Assembly: GCA_027019335.1 (NCBI GenBank)
Contig: JALUWV010000002.1
Span: 50,501 to 114,500, forward strand
Source: Sulfurimonas sp.
Lineage (GTDB): Bacteria > Campylobacterota > Campylobacteria > Campylobacterales > Sulfurimonadaceae
Direction of reading: 5' to 3'
DNA: 64,000 nt
Under the pieces are notes generated by a model. The model had not been told where the DNA came from. It ran no database searches and saw only the letters and a list, made by a program, of their open reading frames with translations. Below, piece by piece: positions 52,814-62,089 of the stretch. Position 1 is the stretch's first letter; the number at the start of each line of letters is the position of its first letter. Both the position numbers and the translations under genes were made by a program.

Positions 52814-53806
52814 ATGAAATATTTTTTTCTTTTTATATTATTGTTCACCAGTTATCTGTTTGCTGATAAATATGAGTTAGGGCATGGTTATAGGGTAAAT
52901 AATACACTCAATATGGGGGCTTACTTTTCACTAGATTATACTAATGGCAAGAGTATTGATAGATTGAGACTGGATGATATGGCACTTTTAGCTTATGGGA
53001 ATCTTCCTTCAAACTTCTCTTATCTCTCTGAATTTGAAGCTGCTCCATTTTATATAAGGGATTATAAAAATGGAACTTCGCAGACAAATTCTACACCCCA
53101 TAGAGAGCGAATGTATCTCAATTATTCTTCTTCTGATAGGTTAAATTTTAGATTAGGAAAATTCATCACTCCTATAGGGTATTGGAATTTAGAGCCTATT
53201 AATGTTTTACGCGATACAGATTCAAATCCTCTTTATTCCTTAACTATGTTTCCAAAGTTTGTAACAGGTGCGCAAATGTATGGGTACTTAGATGAAGATG
53301 AACTTATCAAATATCATCTTTTCGCACAAGCCACTGATGATATAGATAAAAATTATATTAATATTCAAAATGATTTTTTTCTTGGAGCCTCTTTAGGAGT
53401 TGATATTTCAGATGAAATCAATATTGGGAGTGCTGTTGGCTACTATGAAACATATGCGAAAAAAGATGTTTCTTTGCTAGAAGCAAATGCAAAGTATGAT
53501 AATTATCCTTTTTTACTGCAAACAGAATGGGCATATACGAGCATACAAAACAATCTCTTGTATTCTAAAGCATATCAAGTGGGTGGTTATGTACAAGGGA
53601 TGTATAATCTAAACCCTGAAAATGCTTTGGTAGGTCGTTATGAATATTTTAAAGATACACAAAAAAATGTCATGAGTAAAAATCACATTGCTATCATCGG
53701 ATACAGTTATAGACCACTCTATGCAGTGTCCATAAAAGGGGAATATCAATTTAATTCCGATGCTTATTTAAATCAAGCTATTATCTCTCTCTCGGTACTT
53801 TTCTAA
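52814..53806 (+). CDS. outer-membrane porin-like beta-barrel
   Basis: 330 aa with a signal peptide (FFLFILLFTSYLFA-D) and repeating amphipathic strands (RLNFRLGKFITPIGYWNLEP, FLLQTEWAYTSIQ, YAVSIKGEYQF), ending in SVLF. The GKFxTPIGYWN segment is typical of phosphate-selective/substrate-specific porin-type barrels. Its stop overlaps the next start (TAATG), so it is co-translated with a periplasmic binding protein, suggesting delivery of the same ligand. Confidence 0.85.
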   Translation: MKYFFLFILLFTSYLFADKYELGHGYRVNNTLNMGAYFSLDYTNGKSIDRLRLDDMALLAYGNLPSNFSYLSEFEAAPFYIRDYKNGTSQTNSTPHRERMYLNYSSSDRLNFRLGKFITPIGYWNLEPINVLRDTDSNPLYSLTMFPKFVTGAQMYGYLDEDELIKYHLFAQATDDIDKNYINIQNDFFLGASLGVDISDEINIGSAVGYYETYAKKDVSLLEANAKYDNYPFLLQTEWAYTSIQNNLLYSKAYQVGGYVQGMYNLNPENALVGRYEYFKDTQKNVMSKNHIAIIGYSYRPLYAVSIKGEYQFNSDAYLNQAIISLSVLF

Positions 53807-54213
53807 TGTTAGTAAAAGTATTTATCTTCACTCTTCTTTTAAGTGTCAGTAGTTTCGCTTCAGAGTATGCAGTTGTGATAAATACACACTCTTCCATTCA
53901 AAAGCTTTCCATGATACAGATAAAAAATATCTTTTTGATGAAGAAACATTTTATAAATGATAAGAAGGTTATCCCTGTAAATAGTGCGGCATCTTTAGAA
54001 ATTCGTGCGAGTTTTGAGAAAAATATTTTACATAAAAATAGAAAAAAATTAAATAAATATTGGATTAAAAAGCATTTCCAAGGTATTCAACCTCCTGTTG
54101 TACAAGCATCTGTAAAAGCGGTCAAGCTTTTTGTCAAAAATGTTGATGGTGCGATAGGGTATATCCCTCTCAAACTTTTAGATTCTCACTTAAAGGTTAT
54201 TTATGAGTTTTAG
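53806..54213 (+). CDS. small periplasmic binding protein, PstS-like
   Basis: 135 aa with signal peptide (LLLSVSSFA-S). Reads as one lobe of a PstS/PBP-like_2 phosphate-binding-type protein: VVINTHSSIQKLSMIQIKNIFLMKKHF, VIPVNSAASLEIRASFEKNIL, VKNVDGAIGYIPLKLLD. About half the size of transport PstS and without an ABC transporter nearby, so a sensing role is more likely. Overlaps the HD-GYP gene by 11 bases. Confidence 0.82.
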   Translation: MLVKVFIFTLLLSVSSFASEYAVVINTHSSIQKLSMIQIKNIFLMKKHFINDKKVIPVNSAASLEIRASFEKNILHKNRKKLNKYWIKKHFQGIQPPVVQASVKAVKLFVKNVDGAIGYIPLKLLDSHLKVIYEF

Positions 54214-55717
54214 ACTAAAAATTATATCTCTGATACTGTTGGTAAGTTTAGTGCCTTATATCATGACTATGCTCTATTTTGCAAATACATTGCGTGGAGA
54301 ATATGCTGCGAATGCCAAAGAAGAGTTACAAACACAACTCTCTTTAAGTATTGGTAAAATTGACCAATATATCAATAACTTACACAGAGATATGATATTT
54401 ATGAGCCACATGGATGTGATGAATGATATATACTCTCAAGATGTAGATCGTCGTATATCTACTCTTTTAGAGCAGAAGAAAAGGGATTTATCCCTTGATG
54501 GAGACTTTTATCTTGTCGATACAAACAATAAAATAATTGCATCGAGTAATAGAGATGTTCTTCCTCAGAATACGTTAAAAATTAAGTACACCCCTTTATA
54601 TACTGTTTCTATTACATCAAATTTTGATGGAAAAGAGATTGCAAAACTTATAGTTGATTTTTCTTTAAACAATATAAGTCATTTTTTTGATAACAGTAAA
54701 GATAGATTTTATTATATTGAAGTCAACAATAAAACTTTATTTAAGAAAACAAATTTTACAAATAATATAGTAGTAAAACAACCATTAGCTACACAGAAAG
54801 AGATACATCTAGTCCTTGAAAAGGATAAAAAAGTATTTATAGACTCTTTGAAAAGATATGAATTTTTATTTGTTATTATTTTGTTGATTGGTGCTATCTT
54901 CATCACTTTTATCTCCTATTTTCTTTTAAATAAGTTGATAAAACCTATCCTTGATTTATCACAATTAGTACAGAGTATTACGCAAACAAAAAACTATTCT
55001 CGCTCTATTCTTGTGAAAGGTAATGATGAAATAGCAAAACTAGCAAAAGCTTTTAACACGATGTTGCATGGTATTGATAAGGCATTAAATGAGAATAAAC
55101 TTCTCAATAAAGAGATTGAAGAGACACAAAGAGAAGTTGTCTTTACTATGGGTGCTATTGGTGAAAGCCGTTCAAAAGAGACGGGTAACCATGTAAAGAG
55201 GGTTGCAGAATACTCTAAAGTTTTAGCACTTTTTTATGGTTTAAGTGAAGAAGAATCTGAGATGTTGAAACAAGCTTCACCTATGCACGATATAGGAAAA
55301 GTTGCTATCCCTGATGCTGTGTTAAATAAGCCTGGTCGATTTAATGAAGAAGAGAGAGCGATAATGGACACACATGCAGAGTTAGGCTATGAAATGTTAA
55401 AACATTCTCAAAGACCACTCTTAAAAGCTGCCTCGATAGTAGCTTATGAACATCATGAAAAGTATGATGGAAGTGGTTATCCCAGAGGATTGGCTGGAGA
55501 GGGTATTCATATTTATGGTCGTATAACAGCACTTGCTGATGTTTTTGATGCCTTAGGTTCTGATAGAGTTTATAAAAAGGCATGGGATGATGAAAGAATA
55601 TTTTCCCTTTTTAAAGCAGAGCGAGGCAAGCATTTTGACCCATTGTTAATAGATATCTTTTTTGAGCATTTAGAGCAGTTTTTAAGCATTAGAAATAGAT
55701 TTAAAGATAGTGTATAA
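54203..55717 (+). CDS. membrane sensor HD-GYP phosphodiesterase
   Basis: 504 aa. Helices at ~7-25 and ~215-240 enclose a periplasmic domain with DVMNDIYSQDVDRRISTLLE and YLVDTNNKIIASS. HAMP (~240-295), then HD-GYP (~310-495): GNHVKRVAEYS, MHDIGK, H-A-E-L-G-Y, YEHHEKYDGSGYPRGL, metal ligands present. Expected to hydrolyse c-di-GMP. The periplasmic domain is homologous to that of the next gene, so both sense the same thing. Confidence 0.93.
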   Translation: MSFRLKIISLILLVSLVPYIMTMLYFANTLRGEYAANAKEELQTQLSLSIGKIDQYINNLHRDMIFMSHMDVMNDIYSQDVDRRISTLLEQKKRDLSLDGDFYLVDTNNKIIASSNRDVLPQNTLKIKYTPLYTVSITSNFDGKEIAKLIVDFSLNNISHFFDNSKDRFYYIEVNNKTLFKKTNFTNNIVVKQPLATQKEIHLVLEKDKKVFIDSLKRYEFLFVIILLIGAIFITFISYFLLNKLIKPILDLSQLVQSITQTKNYSRSILVKGNDEIAKLAKAFNTMLHGIDKALNENKLLNKEIEETQREVVFTMGAIGESRSKETGNHVKRVAEYSKVLALFYGLSEEESEMLKQASPMHDIGKVAIPDAVLNKPGRFNEEERAIMDTHAELGYEMLKHSQRPLLKAASIVAYEHHEKYDGSGYPRGLAGEGIHIYGRITALADVFDALGSDRVYKKAWDDERIFSLFKAERGKHFDPLLIDIFFEHLEQFLSIRNRFKDSV

Positions 55718-55726
55718 ATAACTATA

Positions 55727-57745
55727 ATGCTTGGAAACAAAATCAGAAAATCACTGCGTTTAAAACTTCTTTTAAACTTTTTATTTGTGAGCCTTTTTCC
55801 CTTTACCATTCTTTTTGCTTATGTCCTTTTTTTTACACAAACAAAGATTGTAGATAAGTCTATAGCGCAACAGTACAGCCGTATTAAAAGTGTGCGTTTA
55901 CAAATAGACACACAGTTGCACTCACTCCAAAAAGAGCTACTTTTTCTAGCCTCACTAGATGTGATGGATGATATTTTGGCAGAGGATATAGACAAAAGAG
56001 TCACAAGTTTACTGACAAAAAAAGCAAGTGATTTGGGTAAAGGGCTTGCTTTGTTTGTTGTCGATAGAAATGAGAAAGTTATTGCAAGTAGTACGGATAG
56101 CTTGTTAAATCAACATTTTGTATTTCCTCAAAAACTCAAAGAGAGTTCTTATATACAAAAAGAAAATCTTTTCCTTTTTACAAAAATTTATGCTTCCTTT
56201 AATAAAGAAAAAGTTGTAGGATATTTAGTATTGAAATATGATTTGAAAAATTTAGATAGTTATTTGATTCATGCAAGGAACAAGCACTCTTACATTACGA
56301 ACCATAGCGATTTTCATCTTGGAGATACAGTGAAACTGGCTGTTACTTTAGAAAAACAAAAAGCAGATGTTATTACAAAAGAGCATGTTATTGTATACGA
56401 AAAATTAGATACTTTTTTAAAAAATTACTATTTAGTTTATGCTGTAGACAAGAGTCTTGCCCTTAAATTTATGTATGACTTTATCTCTTTTATGCTGTAT
56501 ATCTCTGCTTTTGGTGTGTTTATGATTTTACTCTTAGCATTACGTTACTCAAAGAGTCTTGTACTTCCCATTGAACAGCTGACTAACGCAACAAAAGAGA
56601 TAGGGAAGAGTCAAGATTACTCGCAAACTTTGGTCGTCTCCTCTAAGGATGAGATTGGTGTTTTAACAAGTTCATTTAATGCAATGCTTCGTACGACATC
56701 GCAAACATTAGAAACATTAGAAGTAGAAAACCGATTGCGTTTACAGCGTTTCATCCAACTCATCGAACTTTTTAACAGTATTATACAAACAAAAGATGAG
56801 CTTGAGTGTATTGAGGTCGCAATGCGGGAGATTAGAATCATTACTCATAAACATGATTTAGAGTTTTTAAAGCAGAAAACTCCTGAAGGAATTGATTTGT
56901 ATGTAAGTGATTTTGAGAAAAATACAAAGGTCTATTTTGGGTCTATTGCTTTATCTTTAAAAGGCTTTAGTGATATAAATGAACAGCGTTTTTATACCTC
57001 TATTGCAAATATGATGATGCTCCAACTTGATAAAATTCGTCTTATTCACAGAACAACAGCGGCCTCTAATGCCAAGTCAGCATTTATCTCAAGTATGTCA
57101 CATGAACTAAGAACTCCTTTAAATGCTATTATGGGAGCAAGTCAATTTTTGATAACCTATGAAAATATGAGTGATGAACAACAAGATACCGTTGCTAACA
57201 TAGAATCTTCTGCACACTATCTTTTAAATATGATTAATGAGATTTTAGATATTGCTAAAATAGAATCAGGAAAAATGAAGGTGCATAAAACGCAAGTTGA
57301 TTTGAGTGAAATAGTACAAAGCAGTTATAATATGTTACAGCCATTAGCAGAAGATAAGGATTTGGCATTTGAATTTTCACAAGAATTAAAGCAGGACTTC
57401 ACTCTCTCTACAGATAGGAAAATTGTTCAGCAGATTATTATCAATCTTCTCTCTAATGCGATTAAATTTACGCAAAAAGGTTTTGTAAAAATTGCACTTT
57501 ACAAAGAGGAAGAGATGCTAATTGTAAGTGTTGAAGATAGTGGTGTAGGGATAGCAAAAGAGGATATTTCTTTACTCTTTGATGCATTTACACAGCTTGA
57601 AAACCCAATGCAAAAACAACATAAAGGGACAGGACTTGGGCTTTCCTTGAGCCAAAAAATGGCAGATTTATTGGATGCAGAAGTTGCCCTAGAGAGTGAT
57701 GGTTTAGGGCAGGGGACAAGAGTATATTTAGTGTTTAAGCACTAA
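55727..57745 (+). CDS. membrane sensor histidine kinase sharing the sensor of the HD-GYP protein
   Basis: 672 aa. Helices at ~17-37 and ~245-268. Periplasmic DVMDDILAEDIDKRVTSLL and VVDRNEKVIASS align with the upstream HD-GYP protein. HAMP (~270-320), a GAF-like stretch (~340-440), HisKA with SSMSHELRTPLNA (His ~460), HATPase with DSGVGI and GTGLGLSLS. No receiver; the OmpR-type regulator at 50144 is a possible partner. The end overlaps the convergent phosphoesterase by 11 bases. Confidence 0.93.
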   Translation: MLGNKIRKSLRLKLLLNFLFVSLFPFTILFAYVLFFTQTKIVDKSIAQQYSRIKSVRLQIDTQLHSLQKELLFLASLDVMDDILAEDIDKRVTSLLTKKASDLGKGLALFVVDRNEKVIASSTDSLLNQHFVFPQKLKESSYIQKENLFLFTKIYASFNKEKVVGYLVLKYDLKNLDSYLIHARNKHSYITNHSDFHLGDTVKLAVTLEKQKADVITKEHVIVYEKLDTFLKNYYLVYAVDKSLALKFMYDFISFMLYISAFGVFMILLLALRYSKSLVLPIEQLTNATKEIGKSQDYSQTLVVSSKDEIGVLTSSFNAMLRTTSQTLETLEVENRLRLQRFIQLIELFNSIIQTKDELECIEVAMREIRIITHKHDLEFLKQKTPEGIDLYVSDFEKNTKVYFGSIALSLKGFSDINEQRFYTSIANMMMLQLDKIRLIHRTTAASNAKSAFISSMSHELRTPLNAIMGASQFLITYENMSDEQQDTVANIESSAHYLLNMINEILDIAKIESGKMKVHKTQVDLSEIVQSSYNMLQPLAEDKDLAFEFSQELKQDFTLSTDRKIVQQIIINLLSNAIKFTQKGFVKIALYKEEEMLIVSVEDSGVGIAKEDISLLFDAFTQLENPMQKQHKGTGLGLSLSQKMADLLDAEVALESDGLGQGTRVYLVFKH

Positions 57746-58451
57746 GTTGTAAAAGAGTTATCTCACTTTGCGCTTTATATCTGTAGTTTATACCCCATGT
57801 ACCTAAGCCTGCATTGACATAAATTGCCATGTTGTTTTTATAATGGAGACCACTGAGGTAGGGCTGTACAAGGCGTACAATGTAGTGAAAAGGCCAAATC
57901 TGTCCACCATGGGTATGTCCACATAAAAAGAGGGAAGCTTTTATTTGCAAGGCAAGGGTAAAATCTTTTGGTTGATGGGCTAAAAATATCAGTGCCTCTT
58001 TGTTTTTTGTAAGCTGTATCACTTTTTGCATATCTCTTTGGACATGAAAAAACTTTGAGAATCTGTCTGCTAAACCTACAAGATAAATATCTTTATTTTG
58101 AAAGTGAATTTTTTGTAAAGCATTATCTAAAAATGTAAAATTATGCAGTGCTTTTTTGAGTGTATCAAGACCATAAAATATATCATGATTGCCACTGATG
58201 TAATAGACATTTGGAAGTTGGTTGAGAATGTGGAGTTGTTGAGTGATAAATTTTACCTTCGTGTCGATAATATCACCAGTAATGACGATACATTCACAAT
58301 CAACATCTCTGCATCTACTGACAAGTGCTTGCATATACTCTATAGTTGTTTTTTTGTTGATGTGTAAATCACTTAAATGTAAAAGAGAAAAACCATCCAA
58401 AGAAGGATGGTTTAGTGTGAGATTGATTGTTGAGAGTTGAGGTAAGAACAT
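57735..58451 (-). CDS. metallophosphoesterase (YkuE-like)
   Basis: 238 aa. Full two-metal set: LSDLH, TGDIID, SGNHDIF, LAHQP, CGHTHGGQIWPF. The GHTHGGQ ending is typical of YkuE-like proteins linked to membrane lipids. It lacks the N-terminal membrane anchor seen in longer relatives. It follows the YceI gene with no gap. Substrate unknown. Confidence 0.92.
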   Translation of the reverse strand: MFLPQLSTINLTLNHPSLDGFSLLHLSDLHINKKTTIEYMQALVSRCRDVDCECIVITGDIIDTKVKFITQQLHILNQLPNVYYISGNHDIFYGLDTLKKALHNFTFLDNALQKIHFQNKDIYLVGLADRFSKFFHVQRDMQKVIQLTKNKEALIFLAHQPKDFTLALQIKASLFLCGHTHGGQIWPFHYIVRLVQPYLSGLHYKNNMAIYVNAGLGTWGINYRYKAQSEITLLQLSA

Positions 58452-58982
58452 TTATTTTTTGTATTTTAAATTATAATGCACATCTACTGCATCTCGAACT
58501 GTAAAAAAGAGCATAGAGGGTTGTTCTATTTTGTAGTCTGTCATCTTAATTGTAAAGTTCCCATCAAGTTGGAGTGTGTTAGCATCATTTGTAATCTTAC
58601 AAAGAGAGACAATTTTTTTTGTTACTCCATTAAGGGTTAGATTGGCAGTGATTTGGTAGATGTTACCTCGTTGTTTTACTTGGGTAAGGTGGACAGAAAT
58701 AATCTTTTCTTTATCTGTATTCATCGCTGCATGCATATGCTCATCTCTTCCTTCATTTTCACTCTTTAAACTCATACTTGGGATGCTAATCTCGCCAGAG
58801 AGTTGTGTCGGGTTTGCCCCTAAGTCGAGTTGCGAAGTGATGTGTGTGGTAAATGGGTCGATACTGCTATCGCCAAAAACTTGCGTATGCGCTTTGATTG
58901 TTCCCTCACTCAAGTGGAGAGTTGTTGCACTTAGTAAACTACTAAGGAGTAGAGAGAGGGCTATGATGAATAATTTAAACAT
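58452..58982 (-). CDS. YceI-family periplasmic protein
   Basis: 176 aa with signal peptide (LFIIALSLLLSSLLSA-T). YceI lipocalin-like barrel: GDSSIDPFTTHITSQLDLG, GEISIPSMSL, the LTLNGVTKKI strand. Members bind isoprenoid or other lipids in the periplasm. Overlaps the upstream membrane-protein gene by 22 bases, firmly in the cluster with the oxidase-like protein. Confidence 0.9.
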   Translation of the reverse strand: MFKLFIIALSLLLSSLLSATTLHLSEGTIKAHTQVFGDSSIDPFTTHITSQLDLGANPTQLSGEISIPSMSLKSENEGRDEHMHAAMNTDKEKIISVHLTQVKQRGNIYQITANLTLNGVTKKIVSLCKITNDANTLQLDGNFTIKMTDYKIEQPSMLFFTVRDAVDVHYNLKYKK

Positions 58983-59929
58983 TGTAAATCCTTTTGTGTG
59001 TGTTTTGTATAACTCATGAGGGCTATAATAATAAAGATTGGCATGATGAATGTCAGCTGGTTAAGAGCGACAACTAATCCTGCACCTGAGGTAATCCAAG
59101 CAATAAATATCATAAAAATACTAATGGTCTTTAACTCCTTGTGTCGTAATGTTTGTAAGATAAGTACATTGTAGTAAGAGATTACAATGGGATAAATAAC
59201 AGCTAAGAGTCTCGCTTCTTGCATGAAGTAGAGTGTATAACTCAATGCAAATAAAATAAAAACAGAGATTTCTTTATGTCGATGTGAAGTTTTAAGTGTG
59301 AGTGCTAAGATGATGCCTACAAGATGAAAAAAGATAATCTCTCCACTCATTCCTAAACGCCATATAGGAAGAACAACATCTCGTGAGAGTGTTTCAAAAA
59401 GAGCAGAGTCTAAAAAAATCCATGCACTCATCATCCATAAAGAGTGTTGCTTTTGAGGAAGTAATTTGGTCTTTTCTTGTGGGAGAAATCGTGAAGCGAG
59501 TAAAACAAGAGCACTTAAAGTCAGTGCTATCCATAGCCTGTTTGCAACATCGTAAGTAAAAAGAGCAGTTCCCAGACTATAAGAGAGTCCAAGACTCAGT
59601 CCAATCTCACTTAATCGTGCTTTTTTAAGAGTATGTACCATAAGCGGTGCTAAGGCACCTGCACTTAGCCCAAGAAAAAAGAGCATGAGTGATGAAAAAT
59701 TTGGATAGAAAAAGCTTAAAAAAAGTTGCAAAGATACAAGAAGACTTATCTTGTTCTTATCTTGCATATTTGTGAGTGCAATCAACAAAGAACCAAGTAT
59801 GCCCCCAATAGGGAGTGGGGCGATACGAACTAAATCAGAGGCAAAATACTCCACTAAACCTGTTTGTACAATCAGTAGATAGTAAGAGAGTTCGAGTCCT
59901 ATAAATATAATTAACATTATCCGTTTCAT
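58961..59929 (-). CDS. polytopic membrane protein of unknown function
   Basis: 322 aa, about 10 membrane helices, no recognised family (VRIAPLPIGGILGSLLIALTN; LGLSAGALAPLMVHTL; SLGLSYSLGTALFTYDVANR). The spacing and GxxxG-rich helices look transporter-like, similar in feel to MFS halves. It overlaps the oxidase-like gene by 4 bases and yceI by 22, so its role is probably tied to theirs. Confidence 0.75.
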   Translation of the reverse strand: MKRIMLIIFIGLELSYYLLIVQTGLVEYFASDLVRIAPLPIGGILGSLLIALTNMQDKNKISLLVSLQLFLSFFYPNFSSLMLFFLGLSAGALAPLMVHTLKKARLSEIGLSLGLSYSLGTALFTYDVANRLWIALTLSALVLLASRFLPQEKTKLLPQKQHSLWMMSAWIFLDSALFETLSRDVVLPIWRLGMSGEIIFFHLVGIILALTLKTSHRHKEISVFILFALSYTLYFMQEARLLAVIYPIVISYYNVLILQTLRHKELKTISIFMIFIAWITSGAGLVVALNQLTFIMPIFIIIALMSYTKHTQKDLQCLNYSS

Positions 59930-61482
59930 GTGTGTACCTCCTTATGAAAAAAGATAAAATATATAAATGCATACCCTAAATCAAACAGAGCTATAAAGAG
60001 TGCTTCTATGCCAAGGGCATGTGTCATGTATAAAGAGAAAAAAAGGCTACTTATACTGACACGAATGAGTGCTGTGAGAAAGGTCAAGATAGGGCTATAT
60101 TGTTCTAATCTTAGTGCGAGAAAATGAATCATGCCTGTCATGCTTACAAAACAAAAAACGATATAGCTGTATTTGCTATCAAAATAAAACCCTAGCTTTT
60201 GGTAGATAAAAGAACCCATCAGCAAAAGTAAAATACCACCGACTCCATCATTTAAAAAACCAAAAAGATTGTACAACTCTTTTTTTGTATAGGATTTTTT
60301 CCAGTGGACAAGCGGAATGAGACTTATGAAGACAAGAAAACCAAAGAGTGTTCTCAAATGCCACATTGTATTTGTTGTAATGAAGTGAATCATACCTGTT
60401 TGCACAAAGCCACTTACAGTTAAAACAGTGAAAATCCCAAGTAAACCCCCGACAAAAAGAGTAAAAAATGATTTTTTACTGATATTTGGAATGTGCTGAG
60501 AAAACATCGCAATTACCATGAAAAAAACACCAATTCCAAGAGCAATATGCGAATGTGCTACTACTAAATCGTTACGGTGAAATACCCAACGAATAGAGGG
60601 AATAAAAAGGATGTTGCCTTCTACATCGACAAATAAAAATCCTAGAATAGAAGTAAGGAGTGCTTTTCTTGAGAACCCTGTACTATCGGAATCTTTGTAC
60701 CAACGGTATAATAGTGGAAGATATAAGAGGGTCATATACTGTGCAAGCCACTCTTCATTATATGTAAGGTCTGCTACAAAAGTACGGTATAAAACAGTGC
60801 CAAAATAGTAGAGCATAGGAATAATCCAAAGACTATTCCATCGCGGAATAAATGCTTTTGTATTGAGGAGTTTAATGATGAGGTAATACAGAGGAATAAG
60901 TGCGAAACTCATGCCTAAGGTATTATCTCCATGTGGTCCTGTGACTGTTCTCTCTACTTGCCCAATGATAGGGTTCATAAGAATAAGTAGGGCAAAGGGA
61001 GAGATAAGAACAATACGAAAAGAGACTTTTACCCAGAGTGGAATGACCTTATAAAGTTGAATAAATTTATACAAAGCAATCGCATAAAAGAGTCCAGCAA
61101 AGGCAAGAATAAAGTTCAAGGTATAATCAAAATCATAAAATGCTAAACCACGATGGTCGCCAAAAAGGAGAGAGACAACCATAAAAACTAAGAAGATGTA
61201 CCAAAAGATAAAAAAGAGATTTAAAAAGTGTAAACCCTCTTTGGAACTTCCCACCTCTTTGTTGATGAGTAAAAATGGAAGCATTGAGAGCATCAGTGTA
61301 ATAAATCCATACAACATAAGACTGATGTGGAGACTCCGCATATTGTAAGGGTTGAGTGTAGGTGCATCTATAGAGTAGCCTAAGAGATTGATAGAGTAGA
61401 TAAATCCAAAGAAAAGTCCAAGTGCTAAAAAACTCAAAGAGTACATAAAATGTTTGTGGATAAAAGTGTTAAAGTTCTCCAT
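59926..61482 (-). CDS. heme-copper-oxidase-like membrane protein (CcoN/NorB-related) lacking most CuB ligands
   Basis: 518 aa from ATG 61482 (AGG six bases upstream; track start 61509), ~13 helices. Using track numbering, His61 in MRSLHISLMLYG matches the helix-II heme b ligand. HRNDLVVAHSHIALG (His319, His321) matches helix X of CcoN/NorB, which binds both hemes. TGPHGDNTLGMS (His193) matches the CuB-side GHNAVGF of CcoN. Where CcoN has the HH pair (~240), this protein reads VLYRTF, so two CuB ligands are missing. No cytochrome c subunit adjoins. Reductase activity is doubtful; the role is open. Confidence 0.75.
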   Translation of the reverse strand: MENFNTFIHKHFMYSLSFLALGLFFGFIYSINLLGYSIDAPTLNPYNMRSLHISLMLYGFITLMLSMLPFLLINKEVGSSKEGLHFLNLFFIFWYIFLVFMVVSLLFGDHRGLAFYDFDYTLNFILAFAGLFYAIALYKFIQLYKVIPLWVKVSFRIVLISPFALLILMNPIIGQVERTVTGPHGDNTLGMSFALIPLYYLIIKLLNTKAFIPRWNSLWIIPMLYYFGTVLYRTFVADLTYNEEWLAQYMTLLYLPLLYRWYKDSDSTGFSRKALLTSILGFLFVDVEGNILFIPSIRWVFHRNDLVVAHSHIALGIGVFFMVIAMFSQHIPNISKKSFFTLFVGGLLGIFTVLTVSGFVQTGMIHFITTNTMWHLRTLFGFLVFISLIPLVHWKKSYTKKELYNLFGFLNDGVGGILLLLMGSFIYQKLGFYFDSKYSYIVFCFVSMTGMIHFLALRLEQYSPILTFLTALIRVSISSLFFSLYMTHALGIEALFIALFDLGYAFIYFIFFHKEVHT

Positions 61483-62089
61483 CTGAAACCTCATAAATAG
61501 TATCTGCAAAATCTGCTAATTGTTTGTTGTGAGTTGTTACGATAATCGTTGTCCCTTCTTCTGAGAGTTGTTTAAAAAGTTCAAAAACAATACGAGCATT
61601 TTTTGAATCTAAATTGCCTGTTGGCTCATCTGCAAAAACTACTTTTGGTTTGTTAATGAGTGCGCGAACAATAGCAACACGTTGACGTTGTCCTCCTGAG
61701 AGTTCATTGGGGTACTTCTCTAAAAGTTGTTCAATCCCTAGCTTTTGAGTGAGTGTTTGCACTCTTGCATCGGAGATGGAATTATCTGCAATTTTTAAGT
61801 TTTCTTTGACATTGAGATAATCAATAAGATAATGAAATTGAAAAATAAAACCAATATTTTCTTTTCTAAAAGTGTCAATATCATGAATCTCTTGTACTTT
61901 CTTTCCTAGAAAAAAAACATCGCCCTCTGTGGGTGTTAAAAGGGTGGAGAGGATAGAGAGGAGGGTGGATTTTCCACTGCCACTCTCCCCAGTAAATGCA
62001 ACAAACTCACCCTTGGCGATATGTAAAGAAGTCTTTTTCAGGGCAAGGTCATTGTTGTAACGGTGGGAAATAGTGCGAGCTGTTATCAT
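61469..62089 (-). CDS. MacB/LolD-type ABC transporter ATPase
   Basis: 206 aa. Walker A GESGSGKST, FQFHYL Q-loop, LSGGQRQR signature, VVFADEPTGNLDS Walker B, TTHN switch. Overlaps its permease gene by 4 bases and the oxidase-like gene by 14. The pair would move a substrate from the inner membrane or periplasm outward, or act mechanically, as MacB-type systems do. Confidence 0.94.
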   Translation of the reverse strand: MITARTISHRYNNDLALKKTSLHIAKGEFVAFTGESGSGKSTLLSILSTLLTPTEGDVFFLGKKVQEIHDIDTFRKENIGFIFQFHYLIDYLNVKENLKIADNSISDARVQTLTQKLGIEQLLEKYPNELSGGQRQRVAIVRALINKPKVVFADEPTGNLDSKNARIVFELFKQLSEEGTTIIVTTHNKQLADFADTIYEVSDGEL

